This document shows positions 56,017-64,000 of a stretch of DNA of 64,000 nucleotides, piece after piece. The translations under genes and the position numbers were made by a program. Numbering within the stretch: position 1 is the first letter of the stretch; each line of letters opens with the position of its first letter. The notes under the pieces were generated by a model. It did no database searches. It was not told the DNA's origin and saw nothing but the letters and a program-made list of their open reading frames with translations. This DNA comes from Sphagnum magellanicum (taxonomy: Eukaryota > Streptophyta > Sphagnopsida > Sphagnales > Sphagnaceae): NCBI GenBank assembly GCA_021904315.1, contig CM038914.1, forward strand, positions 620,001-684,000. Direction: 5' to 3'.

Positions 56017-57992
56017 TAGGTAGGAGCAGTGAAAATCTATGTAGCAGCAATGGAGGCGCTCAGGAAAAAAGAAAGACAAGGTGAAACTCAGGAAACCATA
56101 AAAATTGATGGTTTTCTGAGTTTCAGCCCCCCTTAATGCTAATGTACTTTTTTGCAGGTTTTTTTTGAATCTCAACCCATGTATATGACCAAACTCGCGG
56201 TACTCACCCTGTCTTTTCCTGACTTTACGGATATCTCTAATATATGAAAAATATTTATTGTATCTTGATCATTGTTGCCACACTTGCGACATCGATACCG
56301 TTCTGTGCACGTCCTTCACGTCTGCAGCCATGTCCGATAATACTTCGACAACCACAACTGCGCACGAGAAAGCTCTGAATCCTTAAATTTACAAGAAACT
56401 TGTTATCACTATAAACCGTAGGAGCTGCAATTACGAAAGACTTAGAACCACAGTCGTCACATGGAAATCAATCTCTCTCAAGATTCCCCCTTGGACAATA
56501 TGAAGCAGCGACCGTCACCAAATGTAAGGTTTCTGCTAGACAATCAAAGGATGAGTCAGCTGCAGAACCATGTGCAAATAGCGCTCCAAAATGGCTATAG
56601 ACAAAGCTGAAGGACTTCGCTGTTGAAGCCTCGAGAATCAAGCGCTTGAAGTAGATAGAGTATATGGATTATTCGTCCCTTAGTTTTTTTTTCTCTCTCT
56701 CTCTCTCTCTCCCTCCATTTTCTACGCATTGATATGGGGTTGAACACTAGATTTTACGCGAATAGACGTCGTGCTATGTAGACTTCTTCCTCAGAAAAGA
56801 GAAATACAACTGCAGATGGTCACGAAAATCAGTTATCAACAGTGTTCGGATATTTGGATTTTGCGTGAAAGCATGACAATGTAGAGAGCTGAACTTGGTT
56901 TGAAGAAGTAGCTCAGAGCTTTTGGAGGTGAGTTATACACTATTTGATTGATAATATGGTGGATGCCATGGTTGGCATGATGATCCGAGGAGGAATCTGA
57001 AGGATTTTCTTTCAGCAAAATCCAAGTTGAAATCCAAGACTCTGAATGCTACATCTGTGACTAGAAACTCTTTGAAATCCTGGTGATTGATGCTCGTAGC
57101 CAGTGAAGATTTCAGTAAGAATTGCCGAATGCCATAATCGTAACCTAATTGCTTCCTAAGTCTTTTGGTCTTTCATGAATTCTAACTGTCTCTCTTTAGT
57201 AGCTTGCATGTTTCAGTGTTGTACAGCAAGAGTCACAGTCCATATCGATATTCACTATAGCCAGAGCGGCCATTGCTCATTTCCTGCACTAACAATGCCT
57301 TCAGACTGACGACGACAAGCATATCAATCTGGCAGCAAATTCATGCGTACTTGTGAGTTCACTAAATCTTGCCTTCCTGAACTCTGAGGGCATTCTTACT
57401 GTTTTCACTGCTGCCTGTTTAGGTTATGGATTTCAGATGTTACAACTTGGCAGATGGGCATGTTCGGACCAATGATCTGACTAAGAGCTTCTTGGATTGG
57501 TGGTGCAGATTCATAAGCTCCTGGAATTTGTGTTTGAAGATTTGAATGTAGAAATGGGTTTGCAATTCTCCAGTAGTTTGCTTTGCAAGGGCTGTGATTG
57601 CAGTGCAGTGATTACAGAAAATATTCTCTCAAGTATATAGTCTTTCGATGTTCTGAGATGCAACTTCTCAAATTCATGCTTCAAAATTCTACAGTTTGTT
57701 CTCTCTCTTTTCCCCCAGAAATGGATACACTACAATCTTCACTTTCACCTTAGATGTGTAAGGTATGTCATGTCATCTGCTTTGAATCACTTCTGAATCA
57801 CAAAAGTTGGGGATAACAAATACAGATAAATCAGGATCCAGTAGACACTTAAATGTGATTCCCTTCCTTTTTGCACAGAGTTACAGCTTTGCTCTACCAC
57901 CCAAACAGCTCATTTGCTTCTATAGGTCCAAGATACATGAGAAAGAAATGGACTGATATGGGATTGATCAATATGTCAATGTATTTTCACTC
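56017..57992. other. Between the Helitron chain and the CAT gene; no gene recognised
   Basis: Probably includes the CAT 3' untranslated region near 57.9 kb. A (TC)n tract lies at 56,693-56,712. A short frame from ATG 56,461 (about 48 codons) has no known match. Confidence 0.35.
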
Positions 57993-60352
57993 TTACCCCA
58001 ATTGCTCCACTGGCTCAGATGCAGGGATTCTGTTTGTCTCATCCTGTTCTGCAAGTTCAATTGTTTTCACGTTTTGACCTTCCTCAGCATCTTTGATCTT
58101 GTATGCTGCAAGCTCCTTCTTCTGATTGATTGCAGTGTCATATGATGCATGCAGGCCAAAAAAGAAATAGTACACTAAAATAGCAGCAGTCCAGATTCCA
58201 AAGCGTTCGAATGACAATTTATCCAGCGTTCCAAGAAGGAAGATGTTGAGGGCGATTGAGAGAGATGGAAGCCATGGCACAAGTGGAACACCCCATATTT
58301 TTGGCGTTCGTACTTGGGGTACAAACACAGCCAAGCCCAAGGTACCAAGAAACCAAATGGGTGTGAAAACAGCATACAGTATTGTGCCATTGGGACTCAA
58401 ACCCCAGTACATCGCAACTGCCACTGAAGCAGCAATTATGATGAAGAGGAAGAAGAAGAAAAGTACTCCATGTTTTCTGGTTGTCACTCCAGGAATATAG
58501 TAACGCCGCACAAGAATGCCAACAGCCACAAGGAAGAAGATGAAGAGGCTACTCAGTGAGAGTAGATCGCCAAGGATGTCTAGTGCAGTGAAGAAGGCAA
58601 TGATCGCAGTTGCAGCTACCATGGTTGCAGTTGCATTGACAGGAGTTTTTGTTCGCTTGTTCACAATCCCAAACCAAGGTGGAATTAGATGACTGCGGGC
58701 AATATGTGTGAGGTATCGAGCTTGCCCCACTGCATTTACAAGCATCACTGTTGTAATCCCCTTCAAAGCTCCAAGAGCAACCAAGTATTGTGCCCACTTC
58801 CAGCCAACTGTTTCAAATGCTACTGAGAATGGAGCATTTTGATCAATCTCTGGTGTTGGCACCATCAAGCACAATGTGAGTGCCATGAGAACGTACAGGA
58901 TTGTGCATATTGTCATTGAGCCAAGCAAACCAATAGGAATATCCCGTCCTGGATTTTTTGTTTCTTCCGCCATTGTGGACACTGCATCAAAACCTAAGTA
59001 TGCAAAGAATAGCACAGACGCTGCACTGAAGATTCCCCGAACGCCATAGGGCAAGAACGGTCTGTAATTCTCTGTTTTTGCATGAGCCAGACCTGCTATA
59101 ATGATGAAGGCAATGATGAACATGTTGACGACTGTTGCAATATAGTTGACGATTGAAGTGCCCTTTGTGCTCCAGATTGCAACTGCCGCAGTGAGAAGGA
59201 GGATCACCACTGCAATTGGGTCAAGTTCATTGTAGCCAGTGTGGAAATTGGTCGAAATCTGAAGTTGTGTTGGATTTTTGTTGATGAGAGTTGCAAAGTA
59301 GGAGGTCCAACCACGGGCAACTGCCGCACCACCAACGATGTATTCAAGTACAATGTTTCCAGCACCAATGAAGGCGATAAAATCCCCTAACTCGACTCGC
59401 AAGTAGGCAAAGGATCCACCTGCACAAACCACAAAACCCCTCATGACTTGCTGTTTCGAACAGACTTGTGAACTCCTCTTGAGACTCCCATGTTTGACAA
59501 AAGAATTTTATTGTCCATTCAAGCAAAGCCTGAAGCACCAAGCCCAATAGCTTTCAAACCTCTCTGAATGCACTTCATGCTAGATGTTACCAAGAGTCAG
59601 TACTACCCATCTTACAGTACCTGTTCCTTCTCTATCCTTCTTCATGTGTGCAATTTCTTTATGTTTGCAGAAGGTTTCTTTTGACATCTTGTCTGTGTCC
59701 CTTTTGAATTCCAGAAACCTGAAGGATGTCCCATATTCCAAAGAAGGAAAGTAAAGTCTTTCAGCTGTTGAGTTTCTCTGTTGTTGCTGCAGTTTTTTGG
59801 AATGCGTCCATCTCCTGGAGTTATCTTACATTCATAAGGAGAATAACATTTCCAGGTGTTGAAGCTTGGGGAGCTTGAAAACCAGTGGTTTGATGGAAGG
59901 AGAGCTTGTGTGATTAGAAGAGAAGAAAAGCTTGGTTTGATAGACGCCTAGGTCGTGTGCATGATGAACAGAGAAGAAAGAAAAAGCTTACCAGCCACAG
60001 GAATCTCGACAGCGAACTCGGTGTAGCAGAACACGGAGAGCATGGCGGAGATTCCCGCCAGCGCGTACGAGACGATGATGGCAGGCCCTGCTGTTCCGTT
60101 GGCTTCCTGTCCTGTGATGACGAAGATGCCCGCCCCGATGACGGCACCCACGCCGAACCACATGAGATCCCACCAGGTGAGCGACCGCTTCATGGCGGCT
60201 CCGCTGCGACGCTTGATCTCTATCTCCTCCTCCACATTCGCTCGAGCTAGAAACCTGTCTTTCAGCCTTTCCGGAGTTGCGAACAACGCCCTCTTGTAGT
60301 TGGGGAAGCTCTGGAACGACTCCTCAGGTAACCATACGCTCTCTTTCCCCAT
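57993..60352 (-). CDS. Cationic amino-acid transporter (CAT family, APC superfamily)
   Basis: Two exons, 60,352-59,992 and 59,419-57,993, encode 595 residues. Exon 1 ends GTGGCTG|GTAAGC and exon 2 follows TGTGCAG|GTGGATCC, joining as VAGGSFAYLRVELGDF, the expected family sequence. An MGKESVWLPEESF start gives a cytosolic N-terminus with the plant CAT segment SFPNYKRAL...RLKDRFLARA, then about 14 membrane helices. Family landmarks are GVGAVIGAGIFVITGQEA (helix 1), CYTEFAVEIPVAGG, YLGFDAVSTMAEETKNPGRD, VGQARYLTHIARSHLIP and a C-terminal WGVPLVPWLPSLSIALNIFL. The length is typical of plant CATs. These proteins carry arginine, lysine and other amino acids across the plasma membrane, tonoplast or vesicles; which membrane is not readable here. 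No lesion seen. The intron is 572 bases. Confidence 0.95.
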
Positions 60353-60713
60353 GACGTTTACGGCTAAACGAGTACTGCGATCTTCAAGCTGTAAGAAGGA
60401 AGTCTACGGATCTCTCTCGAGCTTGTTACGCTGGTTCCTGTTCCAAAACAAGTTGATATAAGAGCCCGAATTGATTAGTTCCTCCATGTACTCTCACCTC
60501 TGTTTCATCACATGAAGTGCTCCATTTAAGCTCTTGCGAAACCGGAACAACAATCCAGTAAAGATTCTACTAGTCAAGAGCAACAATAACACTCGGAGAA
60601 AGAAATGAAACTGTCGATCTCAATGTCAACGGAGAGCAAGATGTGCAGTTGTAATTGGGAGGCTCGAAAGCTTAGAGAGAGACCACAGAGCATGATGCAC
60701 CGCATGCCGAGAA

Positions 60714-60751
<38 letters not shown>

Positions 60752-62520
60752 ACCATTACTCAAGCGAGAATAAAAATCCTAATTGATCGCGAGGACTGCA
60801 GTTCTTTCCTGCAATTGGGTTGTGGAAAAGAAACCAACCTCGGGATTTATCCAGATCTCGCAGAAAATCCCAGCTGGTTGTTGTCCAGAGCTTCTCTGTC
60901 CGTCGGAATTCCAGCTTCAAGTACTCACGAAGAGGCTCGCTCGGTGCATGCCGCAGCACCACAGCGAAATTTCTCCCTGCGGAAAAATCAGCACGACCGG
61001 TTAGCAGCAGATTGTTACAGCAGCAACCCAAAAGCGGGATCAGTGTCTTGGGCAAGAAATTATTCCCATCTGATCAGGAGGAAACTCAGGAATTCTTTGC
61101 GTCAACAGAAAGGGCTTAGATCATGCAGTACAATATATATGCAATTCTAGATGTGATGCAGCTGCACCTGGGGGGGGTTCTCTTCTCTGCCGAGTGGTTC
61201 TCCAGAAAAGAAACTTGTAAAGTGATGCTTCAAATGAGGAGCTAGCAACTACTACTGCACCTTGAAGAAAAGGTCAGGGAAATGAATGACAAAACGGCGG
61301 AATTGTGCAACCAACTAGCAGGCTTGTTCAACGAAGAAAAAAGAGCTGAATATCAGACGGTAACATTATCATCAAAAACAACAACAACAAAAGCGTTTGG
61401 GAAGAAAGCTCGAAGGAAGAATATGGAGCTGAAAATCAGACTTTATAGCATCAACAGCGACAACAATAACAGTGTTTGCAAGAAATTAGGAAGACAATTA
61501 GACATATACAAAGGTGATATTATCTCACCTAATTGGATGCTGCCTTCTTCTTCAACATCCCAGAGGGTGACATTGAGAGGTAGTCTACTTGTCATCATCC
61601 AGGTTCCTTCTTCCTTCCTTGTTCATTTGATGAGAGGTGGTGGTGGACCACCACCACCTTTTTCTTAAGTTCATCCTGGGTGAAAGGGTCATGAAGTATG
61701 AATGTCTCCAAGTTGGTTCAAGGATTTTTCTTAGGGAAATGATTCGCCCAGAAAACTGGGTTTGGGTTAAGCACAAGACTTAGACTTCTGTTCACAGCTT
61801 TCTTTCTTTTCTTCTAAAGACTTTCTAAAAAACTGTTTGATGCTCCCCAGTTACCTAACTATTGAGAGATAAGTTAATATGTCTCAAGTTATTTTTCAGC
61901 ACATGGACTTGTAAGAAGAGCATCATGGCTAAATGAGTTTTTTTTATTTATTCTGTTGGCTCTGCCTTCTAGGGAGAGACCACTAGGGAACAATGTTGTT
62001 GACCCCTTGGTCTCCTGTATTGAGCAATGTTCAGCATGTGCCATCACAATTCTCCAGAGGATGCCTGTTTAAGGCATTAGACCTTCTAATTCATTACTAC
62101 TGTTTTGATTGTTTTGATTTTCTTTTCGTGTGTTAACACTTGCTTCAACATGCCTTGTACTTTCTGTGGATGGGTTTCCAGGGTACTTTCTCTCTACTGT
62201 GAGTTCATTTTTTTGAGAACTTCATGGAGCATTTCCTGTTTTAATTGTTGCTGGTTCGAATGCGTCATAGTAGTCAGAGCTGATGAGCTGCTCTTTTTTT
62301 TTTTAAAATCATTTCTTCCTTTGCAGGCATGGAAATGGGCCAGAGTGAATTAACAGCCACCAATGCACCACTTGGCCGTTCTGTCCACTGGATGGGTTGC
62401 ATTTTTTCATTCGGCACCCGATGGGGCTCATCACAGTCGATTTCTTTTTGCTGCTGACCACTGTACTTTTTTTTTCTTTTTTCTTTTTTTGTTCTTGGCC
62501 ATTTTTCCTGGACCTGACCT
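60353..62520. other. Upstream flank of the CAT gene, no other gene recognised
   Basis: The first ~400 bases should hold the CAT promoter and leader on the minus strand. A plus-strand frame at 61,282-61,668 encodes 128 residues without any known motif and I do not support it as a gene. Confidence 0.35.
60716..60748 (-). promoter_or_regulatory. (GA)n tract upstream of the CAT gene
   Basis: On the gene's strand this is a (GA)n run about 365 bases before the ATG. GAGA tracts in plant promoters and leaders are bound by BPC proteins. Position fits the CAT leader or promoter, but no activity can be read from sequence. Confidence 0.4.
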
Positions 62521-62524
62521 CACA

Positions 62525-64000
62525 CATAGCTACCCTGCTCACTTTCCTACCCTCATAAGTATTGCACCAACCTACTGACACAGCTACCCTAATAACTAGT
62601 TATCCTACTGACCTAGCTATTGTACTAACCACCTACCTTACTAACCTAGCTACTCTATTAATTACATACCCTACTAACTTAATCATTAGGTTTAGGGTTG
62701 AAACACAAATTAATTAATAAGTTTTTCACAAATGTATAGTAATTAATCTAAAGTAGGCTAAACCCGGGGGGAAAATTTTAGGGTTTACACATATGTGAAA
62801 TAATACAATTGCATTCTATATCTTCTTCAAAAAGAGTGGAAAAAATTAAATTGGAGAGATCACACAAAGGTCCTAATTACATACCTTATCCATTGGAGAG
62901 ATCACACAAAGGAAAATTTTAGGGTTTACACATATGTGAAGTAATACAATTGCATTTTATATCTTCTTCAAAAAGAGTGGAAAAATTAGGTTGGAAAGAT
63001 CACACAAAGATAAAAGACATATCTTCTCTTTTGGTTTTATATGAAATTTATTTGATTATTTTTAAAGATTAACGTATTTTCTTTCAGTTAATAAATATTT
63101 ATAGTTTAAAACCTTTGAATTTTGGTTTTTAATTTTTTTCCTATGTTCTTTCAAGAAAATTTATTTTGCATTATATGATTTGTATAGCTTGTATAATTTT
63201 TTAGGTTTAGGGCATATATCACTAAGACTTTTTTTTGTTAGGGTTTGGTAAAAGTAAGTACAAGTGCAAGTATTGAAATTATGCCTCAAAATTTCAGTTG
63301 GTAAAAGTAAGTACGGGTGTAGGTATTGCAACGAAACCCCAAAATTCTAGTTGGTAAAGGTAAGTATAAGTTTGGGTATTTCAAGTTGAAATGAAAAAAC
63401 AAACCTAAATGTAATACCCATGTTTCAAAAAAACCCATTTAAATGGTTTGGATACCCTTAAGTGAAGACCTAGCTTTAAACACAATATGCATATACAAAA
63501 TCACTTTGAAATAACCCAACCTTAAATGCAATACCTACACTTTGGGTCACTCCGAAAGGGTGCATGTAGGGTTTAAGTTTTCTTTATATGAAGATCTTAC
63601 CCTAAATGTAATACCTGCATTTAGGGTCACTCCGAAAGTACGCATGTGGGGTTTAGGGTTCTTTATATGAAGATCCCACCCTAAATGCAATACTTGCATT
63701 TGGGGTCACTTCGAATAGCTACCCTGCTCACTTTCCTACCTTCATAAGTATTGCACCAACCTTGGTACCTTATTTATTATCCCCTACTGACATAGCTACC
63801 TTAATAACTAGTTATCCTATTGACCTAGCTATTGTACTAACCACCTACCCTACTAACCTAGCTATTCTATTAATTACATACCCTACTAACTTAACCATTA
63901 GGTTTAGGGTTGAGACACATAAATTAATTAATAAGTTTTTCACAAATGTATAGTAATTAATCTAAAGTAGGCTAAATTTGGGGGGAAAATTTTAAGGTTT
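62525..64000. repeat. Duplicated ~1.2-kb AT-rich repeat, at least 1.2 copies
   Basis: The segment starting AGCTACCCTGCTCACTTTCC at about 62,528 recurs at about 63,717 and continues to the window end, with a ~21-base insertion in the second copy after GCACCAACCT. Inside the first copy are smaller tandem repeats: ~140-base units at 62,768-62,875 and 62,910-63,010, and ~80-base units at 63,525-63,715 (GGGTCACTCCGAAAG...ATATGAAGATC). It looks like the edge of a satellite-like array or a repeat-rich element. The right end is outside the window. Confidence 0.7.

Noticed and set aside
61282-61668. A 128-codon plus-strand gene upstream of CAT
   Set aside because: There is no recognisable motif, it is rich in simple ACA/GTG runs, and no splice or neighbour support was seen.

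Overview
This is nuclear DNA of a plant, most likely a land plant. The evidence is short introns with GT/AG borders, plant-type gene families (ankyrin-PGG membrane proteins, plant-style CAT amino-acid transporters, NFXL2, NSF, the plastid chaperone ORANGE) and plant transposon classes (Ty1/copia, CACTA, Helitron, solo LTRs). I cannot fix the lineage. Only two host genes look intact: a single-exon ankyrin/PGG protein (33,460-36,111, +) and a two-exon cationic amino-acid transporter (57,993-60,352, -). Most of the rest is transposable elements, their internal repeats, or captured and decayed host gene pieces.

Layout. 1-7.4 kb: AT-rich DNA with a dispersed repeat whose inverted copy lies at 38.47-39.0 kb, a solo LTR (4,840-5,752) and a decayed transposase-like reading frame (6.2-6.9 kb). 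7.5-10.3 kb: the C-terminal third of an NFXL2-type zinc-finger gene, with exon order kept but damaged. 11.6-13.5 kb: an inverted-repeat element. 13.85-15.76 kb: two small Helitrons joined head to tail. 16.9-17.6 kb: a tandem array. 20.4-33.1 kb: a 5'-truncated Ty1/copia element on the minus strand, broken by two later insertions. One is a 7.64-kb CACTA-ended element (21,637-29,277, target duplication TGA) that carries pieces of at least two recognisable host genes (a DTW-domain protein and NSF) and symmetric telomere-like arrays. The other is a 1.03-kb solo LTR (30,041-31,071, target duplication TAACC).

33.4-38.5 kb: the ankyrin/PGG gene and, further on, a copia gag fragment. 39-43.9 kb: AT-rich with no gene seen. 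43,962-56,016: four Helitrons in a head-to-tail chain on the minus strand, occupying what looks like one A|T insertion site. The 9.1-kb member carries a nearly readable Rep/helicase gene, two solo LTRs and two copies of an ORANGE-gene exon. 56-62.5 kb: the CAT transporter gene and flanks. 62.5-64 kb: the start of a tandem or duplicated ~1.2-kb repeat.

The main interest is in how the mobile elements are put together: precise Helitron-Helitron junctions, the multi-gene CACTA capture, the captured plastid-chaperone exon, and four solo LTRs of one family without any internal region. All boundaries were read by eye from terminal motifs and target duplications. No database search was possible.
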